Of a DNA stretch of 64,000 nt, positions 13,401 to 24,453 are shown one piece after another. The notes under the pieces were generated by a model. The model made no database searches, was not told the origin of the DNA, and saw nothing but the letters and a program-made list of their open reading frames with translations. The stretch's first letter is position 1. Every line of letters begins with the position of its first letter. Position numbers and translations under genes: made by a program. This DNA comes from Anarhynchus alexandrinus (Eukaryota > Chordata > Aves > Charadriiformes > Charadriidae). The stretch lies in the NCBI GenBank assembly GCA_008711295.1, contig VUYV01000396.1:429835-493834 (forward strand), in the 5' to 3' direction.

Positions 13401-15943
13401 AGGAGAAAAATACGCAAAGTGGAACTGTTACCTTTTTGTTAATCGTAGCACAACTCTTAAATTAGCATGGAAGTATCTATTTAGACTTGTTGGACAACTA
13501 TTTTGTGTTAAGAAAAATCTTTACGACATAGTTTACTTTTCTGTTAAAAAAAAAAAAAGTGTGGGCTTTCCCTCTAACTTTTCCACAGTGATCTTGGTAG
13601 TCAAAGCTTGAATGATTTGGCTTTTGGAAATAATGTGAAAAATCTCAGTTAAATGCCACCTCTTGATTTTCTGCATCTTTACAAAGAGGGCAGTTGGCAG
13701 AAGTTGCTTCGGGGCTGAAAGGAATACGCCCTTTAGCACTTAGTCTTCAGGCGCTGTATGTGATTAGAGCTGTTTGTTTTAACGCGATTCCTCAGAAAGA
13801 TTACTGAGAAATCTGTGGGTTTGCGCAGCGGCAGTGATGTCGGTTGTCATGTTCAGAGTTCTGCATGTAGGAAAAGCAGATTGTTTCCTTCAGTCAGAGT
13901 ACAACCAGTGTAGCTAGAGCAGAGTGAGTGGAAGATCTAACCTCTAAATTTCTGAAATGCAGAAACCCGGCAACAGTAGTGGATGGGTGAATGTAGCAGG
14001 TAGCAGTTGCAATATTTAAAATAGTGCGGGTGTTTCCAAAGCAATAACAGAAATACAGCCACTAAAGAAAGTGCAAGAGGGAATTGTCTTCTCTGGAAAC
14101 ATGCTGAGTACAAGTGGGATTTATTGAATGAATTCAGTGTGCGTCAGAATGGGATCATTGCACCTGAAAGGAAAACATAACTTTAAATCAATACATAAAC
14201 AGGAGAAGGAAGCAACACTTCTGTGTTTGGGTGAAGCTAACCAGTTGCAGGGGGAGCATAGAATTAGGCAGACAAGAAGAACAGTAGATAAGGGAGGAAG
14301 AAGTGGACGGAGAAAGAGAAGTCTGTGTTAGGGAAGATGATGTTGGCAGTACGTGCCCGAAGGTTTGGGAGGTGGCGGGCTGGGCTGGCTTGCCGTTGGG
14401 TCTGGGAGCGGAGCGGCAGCACGCTGCGCGCTGGGTGATGGCCGCGCTGGCGGGAAGGCTTCCTCTCTGTCAGTAAATGTGACTCAGAAGAGCCCGGGGA
14501 ACACCGGAGAGCAGCGCTCGTGACAGTTTAGTTGAAGTACTCATATTGTTCACTGTGAGCATGTAAACGTGACAATTGCTTAAGCTGCATATTTCAGTGG
14601 TACCACTGCCTGCATTAAGCCTGTTCCTGCCTCTTTCAACAAAATGCAAGAAGCCTTTCATTCAAAGGAGGGAAGCGGTCACTTGTTTTGCATTTTTTTG
14701 GATTTCTTGGAGAGGTTTTTTTTTGGTGGTGTTTTTTTTTTTTTGAAGGATTGAATGTGTCAGGTTATTGCAGCTGGTGGAAAAAACACAGCTGCACCAA
14801 ATGATGCTTGTGCAGCGATGCCTTCCACCAGCGGAGGATGTGGCCCTGATGCTATTTGGGTTGCGTGATAGAGGCCAACATGCCAGCTATTCGCTCTGTA
14901 AACATGGAAATAAAAGTGTCGACACTAAAATGTCTTGAAAAACAACTAATGGATATTAGATGTTCCCTGCATCAAAGTATTGCTTTAAAGTTTATCAATG
15001 TTTTTAAGTATTTACCTGCAGTATTTGTGTGTGCTCCTTGAAAGCAGCCTGCATGTGTACAGGTAGAGAAAGTAGATAGCTTTTACTGTGACTAATAGTA
15101 CTGTGACTGACCATCCTTAATTTCGTCTTTAAAACACCATCAACTCAAACTGTTTAACAGAATCGTTAATTTAAAGGAGAACTTGTGTTTTGGGTCTTTT
15201 TTAACAGAGGGGCGCAATCATAAGTACCAGAGTTTTCTCAGGTTTGCATTATTGCGGACTTTACAGGTGCAACAAAGGGGGGAAAAAAACCAAAAAGCAT
15301 GCTGCAGTAAAACCCCAACTGTTAAGAAGTGTTAAAATGTGTGTCAATCTATAGATTAAATTGTGCTAGTGTGTTATCATGTTATAAGTCTCTTTATTCC
15401 AGAAAAAGCTCAAGTAAGTGTTTCCCACACAAAAATACCGAGGGGAGATTTATTTGGAAGTGATGTAACAATCTCTGCCATCTCGCAGCATAGCCTTTCT
15501 CCCCGAAATCTTGATCCTGAAAACATTTACAGAAAAGGTTAAGCGAAGGGAATTTCACAGGAAAGAAAATTTATTTTGGCAGAAGAGACACAAAATTGTT
15601 GCCTAACTGTTCTGGAAGTCTCCTGCTGATGCTTAAAGTGATGTTGAGAAGCGTTTTGGCTGGATGGAGAGGCAGAGCCTGAGCTCTGTGCCCCTCCAGA
15701 GAGAGGACGGTGCCCGATGCTGCATCCATGGCCCTCCTCTAAGATTCCTGTCTGGGGGATTATTAAACTGAGGGGGAAAGAATGATTTTGATGTTAAAAA
15801 TGAATGCACTGGTTATTGCTTGAAGTGTAAAGTTTCTGCCTTAGAATTGGTTACAGTCTTAGTCATGTTAATACAGTTAAGAAATTAACTAAACTGGCAA
15901 CTTAATCACTTTTTTGATCCTAAACGTGTGGTTTTTAATGCAG

Positions 15944-16012
15944 GCAAGAAGACAGCAAGACCCTAGTCCTGGATCTAACCTAGGAAGTGGCGACGATCTC
16001 AAACTACGTTAA
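15944..16012 (+). CDS. CBFB: CBFB last coding exon (C-terminus, TAA stop)
   Basis: After a CAG acceptor at 15941-15943, the exon reads ARRQQDPSPGSNLGSGDDLK, then LR and a TAA stop at 16010-16012. This is the C-terminus of the ~187-residue CBFB isoform; human differs by one residue that I recall (GGG versus GSG). The other donor of exon 5 makes the same exon read out of frame, ending GKKTARP with TAG at 15964-15966. The tail is Ser/Gly/Asp-rich and presumably disordered. It lies outside the RUNX-binding core. Confidence 0.95.
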   Translation, partial: ARRQQDPSPGSNLGSGDDLKLR

Positions 16013-16320
16013 TCAAGAGCGGCAGGCGTACCATGGGTCTGCACACGTGCATTGCTTCTACTTGGCAAAGGATTTAATAAAAGACCAGAAACTGTGATAA
16101 CTGGGTATACTATGGTCTGTTTCCTGACCTGCGGCAGTCGGAATCACCATGAACTGCCATGGTTTGCACTATGTTTATGTTATGATACCTGCATTTCCCA
16201 TTTTAAGCATGTAGCCAGTGGCAATTTGAAATTTTGTTTTTCTATGCAAACTTATTTTTGTTGGCACTATTTTAGTGAAATGGAAACTTATGCAGCTATA
16301 AAACCAGTTTTCTCAACTGT

Positions 16321-16326
16321 AATAAA
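16321..16326 (+). promoter_or_regulatory. CBFB: Candidate proximal polyadenylation signal of CBFB
   Basis: Canonical AATAAA about 310 nt after the CBFB stop codon, followed by a TTTTTTTG-rich stretch at 16372-16400 that could be the downstream element. It would give a short 3' UTR form. Use is not shown. Confidence 0.4.
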
Positions 16327-18210
16327 AGTTGTCACTTAAAAATAGGTCAAGATATTACGGATTTAAAACTTCTTTTTTTGTTTTTATTTTCTTTTTTGTA
16401 AACTGCTGGAAGCCAATGCATTCCAAGCTTAATTTTTTTAATATGGGCTTTTGGAATTTTGATTGTCCTTATTGTGCTCCTGCTTTATTTTAGATACGCA
16501 TTCTTATCTTTCTTTCAGTTTTCTTCTTTTCTAAATTTGCAAGACCTTCTTAAAACTGCTGACATTATTTTGCATTATTTCCAAGCTAAACCCAGTGAAT
16601 CAGAGCTGTCGGAGTCAGTTTTCAAACTTTGTGGGTTTGTAAACGTTACAGTTGCAGTATTCTTTTAACTGCTAACAATTCATCGGTTCCACTTTTAAAT
16701 GATAAAAATCTTAAAAATATATATTTTCATGCGTTAATGCATTCTGCCCCGGTAACTGTCTTAGATTTTATTCTGTACCGAGTGAGTTTGGGTGGTTATT
16801 ATACCCCTGTATATAGTACTTTACTGAAACTCATGGGAAGTCGCAGGCTGGCTTCTGTTTTATTCAGGGATTTTTTTAAATAGTTCTTAAAAGGGATACT
16901 GCAACTCTACAATCGGATTCAACAGCATGTTCAACTGGGGACAAAAGTGATCAGCTGCCAAGGTGATATGTATTAAATCATGTTTAAGATAGCTGCTTTA
17001 AGTATATTTTATATCTTAGGCTTTTTGTAAAGTTGTGCTGAATGGTGAAAAGTCGAGATGAGGTTGTGTGCAGAAAATCTCATTACTGTGCATAGGACAC
17101 TTCTATTCAATCTTATGCAAATTAAGACTACATTGCAGTATGTATTGCATTTTCTAACAGGGTAAGATTCGGGATGAGTTAATTTGTGTGAATTATCTTG
17201 GGATTTTTTCGGGGGGTGGTGAATGGACTAGTTCCAAATTTTTCATTGCATCCGATATTTGCAGAAAATGGATTGGAAATGGGATGTTATTTGGCGCTGT
17301 TAAAATGTGGTGCTTCCTGTACAGCCTGATTAATTAAAATGTCACTTAAATACCTTTTTCAAATAGGTGATCTGATTTCAGTATTTTACGAACAATTTTG
17401 AAGGTAGAAACTCTGTACGGTTAGAACAGTTAAATCTCTATTAAATTCTATAATTAAAGTAATTATGTTCCTCATTAATGGCAAAACAATTGATGCAAAA
17501 AGAGGTCTTGCAAAAAATGTAAGCAGATGTCAATGTGAAGGAGAATCTTTGTATGTTGATAATATGAATATTTAACATTCACTTAAGAATGTCAAAAACT
17601 GTAAACTGTGAGAATGTCATCAAATAGAAATATTTTGATACTTCAATTTAAATGTGATTCACCTGAGAGAGAACCTTTTTCACTCTGTGGCCACGTATTC
17701 TTCTTGCTCTTCTTCCCCCAAAGAAAGAATTTTTCTAAAGTGTTTCTGCAGTGAGTTATTTGAGGGACACCCGCAGGCATCCGCACGCATCCCTGGCCTT
17801 GGATCTTCTCTGCCCTCTGGGTATTTTTGATGGAATAGTCTGAAGATTTATTTTAAAAGGTTTTCCTAACGTTTCAGACGGTGGTTTTAAACCATGAGTA
17901 CACAGGAAATGATGCGATCAGATATTAACGTTGCTATCTTTGTGTAAATACTGAACTTTCCCTATCATCATTTAGCATTCTGCTGCTTTCGATATCTTAA
18001 TGCTGGCATTAAGATCACAAGCCCTTCCCCTCCGCTGGTTAGCGCAGACTTTTTAAAGTGCATTTTAAGTTATTGATGCAATTTGATATTTTTCGTAATT
18101 TCTATTTAAACTGAAGTTGCATCATCTTTCTTGAATTCATCTCCCGTAAGAGTTGCCTTAAGCTACGAGATTGCTTTTGCTACTTTTTGTGTTGTACGTT
18201 TAACTTTCAT

Positions 18211-18216
18211 AATAAA
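18211..18216 (+). promoter_or_regulatory. CBFB: Candidate distal polyadenylation signal of CBFB
   Basis: Canonical AATAAA in the context TTTCATAATAAACTTCTGTG, followed within 20-30 nt by GTGTAGTG. It sits where AT-rich 3' UTR-like sequence changes to GC-rich intergenic sequence, which supports it as the main CBFB end. Confidence 0.65.
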
Positions 18217-19672
18217 CTTCTGTGTAGTGAAACCAAGTTGCTGTAAAATTTTATTCCCGACCTCCTGGTAGTCCTCGCTGCCACATTCCCTGTTTCTGGG
18301 GTAACTTTCCGACCTGCTGCCAGCGCACGGCTGCCGGGATGTCCACGGGTAAAGCAATAGTGACATCCAGTGGTCACTTGGACTAGAGACTGTCCGGGAG
18401 GGTGTTCGTGGCACTCTCAAAACTGAACATAAGGGCGTACAGTGGGGTAAATGTGGATTTTGCTGCCCTAAAACTCTTCTGTTTGGTTTTTTGTTTTGTT
18501 TTTATTTGTTTTGTTGGGGTTTTTTTTTATAACTGATGTGCCCTCCTTACTGTGAAAGCACATATCTGCTTAAGTAACCCGAAGAAGTTTTCTGTTAATC
18601 CCCTGGCGTTGCAAGAGCTGCGCACGCTGGTGGAAGAGCATTGTTTATGGGCGCGTTTTTATAGCGGCCGTTAAACCGTGCTAATTACGCTGCTTTGGAG
18701 GAGGAGGCAAGCAAGGTGGTTCGCACGTTGAAATTGAGGAAATGGGGAAATGTGGTAAAGTACGGTGGGGAAAATACGAATGTTACGTGCTACACCTGAA
18801 AACCCCTGCTGAAGCTGCTAAAACCTTTGGTGGTGTAACTCCAAGTACCCGATCCTGAGTGGCAGAGGCGGGTACGCACGGACATCGCGGCGATTGAGAC
18901 CCGCGGGCTGCGTTGCAAGGGTTCGCGCCCAAAAGGACAAAGCGCAGCCATATTTCATACTCTTAACATCGGGCTGTGAGCAGATCAGCGAGCGCTTAAT
19001 AAAATCGGAACACCTTCCGACTTCCTAGGGGCATGAGGCCCCTATGGCAGAGGAGGATTTTGAAAAATCCTTTCCCTCGGTTAGCACGACTTGGGCTCAG
19101 TTTGGGAGGAGGACTGGAGCTTATTGAGGTGGAGAAGGATGGGGGTGACCTGGAGCCCAACCGGAGCAGGCGAGGGATGGTCGCTCCTGCCTGGCTTTCG
19201 TAACCTCTTGGGGCTACACGGCCTCTTCCCATCGGGAGAGAATCCGGAGTGTCACCCGTTCACTCCATTTTACTGACGTTCCCAAAACCGCATGGGTTTC
19301 CTACTGCCCCATGAAGGACGGGGCAGCTTTCGGCTGTCCTGGGCTGCGCTCCCGGACCCCCTTCTGAAAGCAGGGAACTATGGAAATGAAACCGGGGCTG
19401 CTAACGGCGGCGTTTCTGTTCCTGCAGACCCATGGGGTTTCCTCTGATGACAAACCTCGTTCAGGTAAGGGCTGGGAAGTTAAACGAAGGAGACGTGGGG
19501 TTTGAGAATGCCAAAATTGCAGAATCTTGGCAGGATTTCTGTATTTTTTATTCTTTTTTTGCCCACCATTAGGTCAGGACTTTATTACAGATGTATTTAA
19601 GAATCCATCCTGTCTGCGCAGAAATAGGGCCGATTTCTGCAAAGTTTAGGTTATTTTCTTACCGCATTTCCA

Positions 19673-19829
19673 ATGCAAATAAGAGAATGACAGAAACGGC
19701 TTCGAGGACGAGGAGCGGCGGCAGCGGCGGGAACATTTGCATCGGCACCGCTTCTCATAACTCATTTGCCTGACATCCTGTCTCCGCGCTGCTGCCGCCG
19801 CGTGCAAATCCCAGGGCGTGCATATTCAT
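19673..19829. promoter_or_regulatory. Candidate POU/octamer motif cluster
   Basis: Within 157 bp there are a perfect octamer ATGCAAAT (19673-19680), a perfect reverse octamer ATTTGCAT (19735-19742), a one-mismatch octamer GTGCAAAT (19802-19809) and TGCATATTCAT (19819-19829). The last resembles the palindromic POU-dimer element ATGCATATGCAT with two differences over 12 bp. A partial CATTTGCC lies at 19762-19769. The block is CpG-rich. POU-factor binding is inferred from motifs alone. Confidence 0.4.
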
Positions 19830-20316
19830 CAGCCCCTGCGCCCCTTCGAGCCGCTCCGGCTTTAACTAACTTCATTAAATGGCTTTCTCAATTACAGGTT
19901 GAGATAAGTGAATTTCCAGGATTGCCTCGGGCTCGGTTCTTAAAGCTCGGGGAGCGAGGAAGGGGGGGGAAAGGAGCACAGGAGAGCCCGAGCGCCCGGG
20001 AAGAACCTGTGGGAGGGGAAGGATTTGGAAATGGGGATGGTTCTTGCGTAGCCTCACGCTTGCTCATCCTGGTGCAGTTTGGCACAGCTGGTGAGACCTT
20101 TGCTGGGTCTTTGTTGCTCCCCAGAGCTCTTCTGATGACCTCGGTGTTTTCCAGCCTGTTAGACTCGACGATGGTGTCTTGGGGGACGTGGGTTTTCCCA
20201 GTGCTCCGCCTTCCCTTGTTCCACAGGCTGGAATTGTCTGTTTTTCGCGGGGAGCGGTGGCCTTGTCACCTCTCACCCTTTGCAATCCTCTCTCTTTCCC
20301 AAAGCAGGTGATGAGT

Positions 20317-20527
20317 TAGCTTGGAAACAGGAAAAAAATGGAGCAGGAGAAGAGATAAGAGGAAGAAATTCTTGACTGTGAGGGTGGTGGTGCAGGTTGC
20401 CCAGAGAAGCTGTGTCTGCCCCATCCCTGGAGGTGTTCAAGGCCAGGTTGGACGGGGCTTGGAGCAACCTAACCTNGGTGGAACTGGGTGGTCTTCAAGG
20501 TCCCTTCCAACCCAAACCATTCTATGA
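20317..20527 (+). mobile_element. CR1 3'-end fragment, plus orientation
   Basis: It matches the CR1 3' UTR: GGAAGAAATTCTTGACTGTG, then GTTCAAGGCCAGGTTGGACG, ending CCCAAACCATTCTATGA. Its 5' part (20317-20365) is diverged, and part of the usual GGTGGGAGGTGTCCCTGCCC block is missing near a single N at 20476. Confidence 0.88.
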
Positions 20528-21042
20528 AAAGCCCCTGAAAGCCTCTCTGTCTTCCCCAGCGGTTCTCCACTGGTTTGCTGAACAAGACCATCCCCACTTG
20601 CGCCTCAACACCCCCTCAGCTGCGGTCACACTGCATTGGCTGTCCACACCCCACTAAAGTCTGGCAGAATACAGCAAAAACGAGCCATGTAAGATAATGA
20701 ACTTTTTTGGCTGCTGGATGCACTTGGCCTTCGGGGCTCCTTGTGCGAGCTCACTGCGGGCACAGCACAGGGTGGTGCTGCCACGGGGATATTCCAGGAG
20801 GATTTCGGAGCTTGAGCCCTTGGTGGCAGCAATGCAGGTCATAGCTCTTTGGGCCACACTCCTCAGGGAGACCTCAGGCACGCGGAGCTGAGGTCCATAT
20901 GGGGGGCCATAAGCCAGTTGGTGGGAGAAGTTGGGTGAAGGTGGATTTAATGGCAGAAGGGGGTGGTGAGGCTTCTCTCCCCTCCCATCCCCTCCCCTGG
21001 TGCAGCGAGCCGGGACCCACACCTCTGGCTGGAAGAGAACAT

Positions 21043-21070
21043 GGGGGTGGGTGGGAGGGAGGGAGGGGGG
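21043..21070 (+). other. G-rich run with quadruplex-forming pattern
   Basis: Six runs of three or more G separated by single T or A bases (GGGGGTGGGTGGGAGGGAGG and onward). This satisfies the usual G3+N1-7 quadruplex pattern on the + strand. No gene lies over it, and in vivo folding is not shown. Confidence 0.6.
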
Positions 21071-21455
21071 TGCTGGGATGGGCATTCCTGACAGCGGCCG
21101 TTTCCCTCACGTCTGGCGGGAACTGTTGCGTTTGCCCTCCCTTTAGGTCGGCCGGGATGGCGGTGGCTCTTGGCTTGAGCCCTGCGCAGGAGAGGGGACA
21201 CGTGGTACTGAGGGCTCATTGTTAGTGTGGCGGTTCTGGGTGCCAATTAGTAGATTTCGTGAGAGAAGCGGGAAGGATATCCCTCTGTACGAGCAAGGAT
21301 GCCGGCGTCTGAAGCCCCTGCATCCCGCATGAGCCCCTTCGCTGTCCCACCTGCATCCTCGGACTGCGGCTGGAGATACGCTCTCGAGTCCCTGTTCTCG
21401 TCCTGCTGCGGTGGGGTTGAGCCCTTTGCAGAACTATATTTAGGTCTTGTTTAGA

Positions 21456-21547
21456 ATCATAGACTCATAGAATGGTTGGAGTTGGAAGGGACCTTGAAGA
21501 TCATCTAGTTCCAACCCCCCTGCCACGAGCAGGGACACCTTCTACCT
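21456..21547 (-). mobile_element. CR1 3'-tail fragment, minus orientation
   Basis: It begins with the reverse complement of the CR1 tail (ATCATAGACTCATAGAATGG), followed by GGAAGGGACCTTGAAGATCA and CCAACCCCCCTGCC, which are the reverse of the CR1 3' UTR. It lies just upstream of an opposite-orientation CR1 copy, so the two face away from each other. Confidence 0.85.
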
Positions 21548-21639
21548 GTCCCTCGCTGCCAGCCTGCAGCCCCCCGGGCAGCCCGGCCCCAGAGCCGGGA
21601 GTCTGTGCCGCTGCTGCCTCGGCCCAGACGGAGGGATAT

Positions 21640-22375
21640 CCCCAGCACAGCTCCAGGCTGGGGGAGGATGGCTGGAGAGCAGCACTGAGGAGAAGGTCTT
21701 GGTGGTATTGGTGGGTGAGAAGCTCACCACGAGCCAGCAAAGTGCGCTGGCAGCCCAGAAAACTCCCAGCACCCCGGGCTGCATCCCCAGCAGCGTGGCC
21801 AGCAGGGTGAGAGGGGGATTGTGCCCCTCTGCTGCGCTCTGCTCTGCTCTGGAGAGACCCCCCTGCAGTGCTGCCTCCAGCTCGGGGGGTCCCAACAGCA
21901 GAAGGACACGGAGCTGTTGGAGCGGGGCCAGAGGAGGCCCCGGAGATGCTGCGAGGGCTGGAGCCCCTCTGCTGGGAGGACAGGCTGGGAGAGTTGGGGG
22001 GGTTCAGCCTGGAGAAGAGAAGGCTCCGGGGAGACCTCAGAGCCCCTTCCAGTGCCTAAAGGGGCTCCAGGAGAGCTGGGGAGGGACTTTGGATCAGGGA
22101 GGGGAGGGATAGGGTGAGGGGGAATGGCTTCAAACTGGAAGAGGGGAGATTTAGATGAGATATGAGGAAGAAATTCTTTGCTGTGAGGGTGGTGAGGCAC
22201 TGGCCCCGGTTGCCCAGAGAAGCTGTGGCTGCCCCATCGCTGGAGGTGTTCAAGGCCAGGTTGGACGGGGCTTGGAGCAACCTGGGCTGGTGGGAGGTGT
22301 CCCTGCCCAGGGCAGGGGGGTGGAACTGGATGGGCTTTAAGGTCCCTTCCAACTCAAAGCATTCTATGAGTCCGT
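21640..22375 (+). mobile_element. CR1 non-LTR retrotransposon, 5'-truncated, plus orientation
   Basis: It starts in CR1 ORF2 C-terminal coding sequence: the block near GAGAAGCTCACCACGAGCCA and GCGCTGGCAGCCCAGAAAAC corresponds to the family's conserved region after the reverse-transcriptase domain. It then runs through the same 3' UTR blocks as the copy at 6782-7371 and ends in AAGCATTCTATGAGTC (about 22356-22371). The ORF2 remnant has frame breaks and no complete enzyme is encoded. The 5' limit is uncertain; 21550-21640 may also belong. Confidence 0.92.
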
Positions 22376-22689
22376 GCTATCTGGGGATGCTCAGCCCCGC
22401 ACGCAGACTGGCCATGCTGCAGCTCCGGGTCCTTTGCTCCGGCTGCATTTGAGGAGTGGGAGCCAGGGTGAGGCGGGAAGGGAGGGACAGGCGGTGTTGC
22501 ATGCACAGACGCCTCTTGAGCTGCCCAGTGCTCCCCTCCTGCTTGGGCCGGAGCTGCTGGTGCCGCTGAGAAGCCCCCGAGCCCCTTCCCAGCAGCGCCG
22601 GCCTCGGCCCGGAGCCGTTTGGCGGATGCTCCCACCCAGAGGAGAGGACAGATCCTCTTTTTGGTTCTGCTTTCGGTTCCGCTCTGCAG

Positions 22690-23450
22690 AGCGTGTCTGG
22701 CGTACGACCGCCGGGACCCGGTGTCAGTGGATCCGCGGGACGTGTGACTCCCCGAAACCGCCAACCCCACCGAGGTACCTTAGTCACCGCGTCCTTCAAA
22801 CCCTCCCTATGTCTCACCCTCCGCTCCGGCAGCAGGGGCAGGACCTGCCGGCGGGGCCACGGGGACCAGGGGGGAATAAACCGCAAAGGGAGACCCTGGG
22901 GTCCGGGAGCGGGAGGGATGGCTGGGATGGGAAGAGGAGCCATGTTTCCCCCTCGGTGTGTGCCACGTTCCCCCTGCGGCACAAGGGATCCGGCCCCTCT
23001 ACCTCTCCGAAGCAATTCCTCGCTCCAAAGAACACGCGGGTGATGGTGATGCGGCGGTCGACGGCGGTTTGCACGGGGGACCGGCGGCGTGGCTCCGCGG
23101 CAGAGCGCATTTTCAGCGTTTTGCATCATTCCGCCGCGTGGGCCGGACGCCACGAGAGAGCGGCAGCGGGCACGGGTGTTGGTGCGGGTGCAAAACTGAT
23201 CCTTTGGGTGGAAAACTGAGTTTTTGGGAGTGCAAGACCCCTTCTTGCCAGGGCAGGGCTGGGCTGGCAGTGGGGGATCTTGCACAGCGCGGTCCCCACG
23301 AGCGGCGCCGGTGGGAGCACGTGCTCCTCCCGGCTCCCCACAGGGGCAGTTGGCGGGTGTCCCACGGCCCCGAAAAACCAAAAAACGGGACAGAAACGTA
23401 GCCGTGGCTACGGGGCCGACGGCCGCCGGGGCAGTTTCACACGCTGCTCC
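22690..23450. other. CpG-dense block in the intergenic region
   Basis: CpG is frequent, most strongly at 23040-23180 and 23390-23440. The block has no recognised exon. It includes a perfect 7-bp inverted repeat with a 2-bp loop at 23397-23412 (CGTAGCC-GT-GGCTACG). A CpG island not attached to a known start could be an orphan promoter or enhancer, or simply reflect high local GC. Confidence 0.5.
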
Positions 23451-23919
23451 CCGAAACCCGGTGCTGCGGGCAGTGGGGGTCACTCTCAAGACTAAATAAT
23501 TTCCCACCACCAAGGGGGCTGGGAGCTGCCAGCGAGGCTTGATGGGCAACTCCTTAACTTCTTTTTTTTTTTAATAAAACCTGTGCTTTAATTAATTTTT
23601 TAAATTTTTTTTTTTTACAGAAACCCCATGCTTTGCCCCAGGGTGAATTTTCCCCCAATTTTTTGGTGGGTGTTTAACAACCCCAAGCACGGCGCTATGC
23701 AGCAGCCAAAGGAGGGACGCAGCGCCCGGCACCTCGCGGGAAGGAGGGTCCCCTCGCAGCGGCGGCTCCGTGCTGACCGATCCGGGAAGGGCCGAAGGGC
23801 CGTCACCGCTTCCCACCGCTCAGGACCACGCGGAGGAGCTGCTGCCGCGTGGTTATAACAGCCCCTCCTGCCCCAGCTTCGATGGCTGCTCCCTTTCCTT
23901 CTTGGAAATGCTTTATCCT

Positions 23920-23952
23920 CATCCATCCATCCATCCGTCTGTCCGTCCCTCC
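23920..23952. repeat. (CATC)n-like tetranucleotide repeat
   Basis: CATCCATCCATCCATC is followed by degenerate GTCTGTCCGTCCCTCC. It is a short, partly decayed tetranucleotide repeat. Confidence 0.85.
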
Positions 23953-24453
23953 TCCCCGGCCCCTGCCCTTGCCCCATCCCTGCGAAATGCCCTGCAAGGG
24001 GCAGGGGCCGTGCCGGCTGCCCTTCTTCTCGGTCGGCGTTTAACGTGAGGTCTCGGCGTCGTTGGGCGAGCGCCGGGACCCCCCCAGTTCTGCCCATCTC
24101 TAGACACCAAACATGCTGCGAAAATGCAGGGGAGGCTTTGCCGCTGCCGGGCGCCCAAACGCGGGATGCGGGAAGCGGTGCCGGTGGCCGCCGCGGTCCT
24201 GATGGAGCAAAGCCCCTCTTCACCTCGGCTGCCGCTCCAGTGGGGTTCTGGGTGATGGCAAACACGGCGGCAGGGTGTGCTCCGTGCAGGCAAGGAGGGG
24301 AGAAGCACTGAGCACGGGAAAACGGAGTCGGGGGGGATGGATGTCCCCTGCGAAGGGGCAGGGACCCTCGCCCTGGCGCCCATGGGTGACCCGAGCTGGG
24401 TCCGTGGGTGCTGCCTGCCTCGATGGCAGCCAGGGCACCCGAAGGACTTGGTT

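Larger units (their letters stand above)
2421..15943 (+). other. CBFB: CBFB intron 5 (13.5 kb)
   Basis: This long intron lies between the last two CBFB coding exons, with donor GTGAGG and acceptor TTTTTAATGCAG at 15932-15943. It contains a CR1 element (6782-7371), a short TA microsatellite (8662-8675), an assembly gap (10387-10492) and a small GC-rich, CpG-containing block near 14360-14520. Open frames of about 100 codons (for example 5299-5613 and 10628-11041) resemble no protein I know. The intron is known in human as the site of most inv(16) CBFB breakpoints. Confidence 0.85.
16013..18235 (+). other. CBFB: CBFB 3' UTR (inferred end)
   Basis: Untranslated sequence follows the TAA stop at 16010-16012. 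It is AT-rich with few CpGs, unlike the GC-rich DNA after it, and has no acceptor-bounded coding block. An early AATAAA lies at 16321-16326 and a stronger candidate end signal at 18211-18216. The 2.2-kb length fits what I recall of vertebrate CBFB. The exact 3' end is inferred from the distal signal. Confidence 0.7.

Noticed and set aside
22377..23549. 390-codon minus-strand open frame
   Set aside because: It lies in CpG-rich DNA, reaches the edge of a CR1 copy, has a low-complexity Pro/Arg/Gly-rich product with no known domain, and several other frames are open over the same bases.
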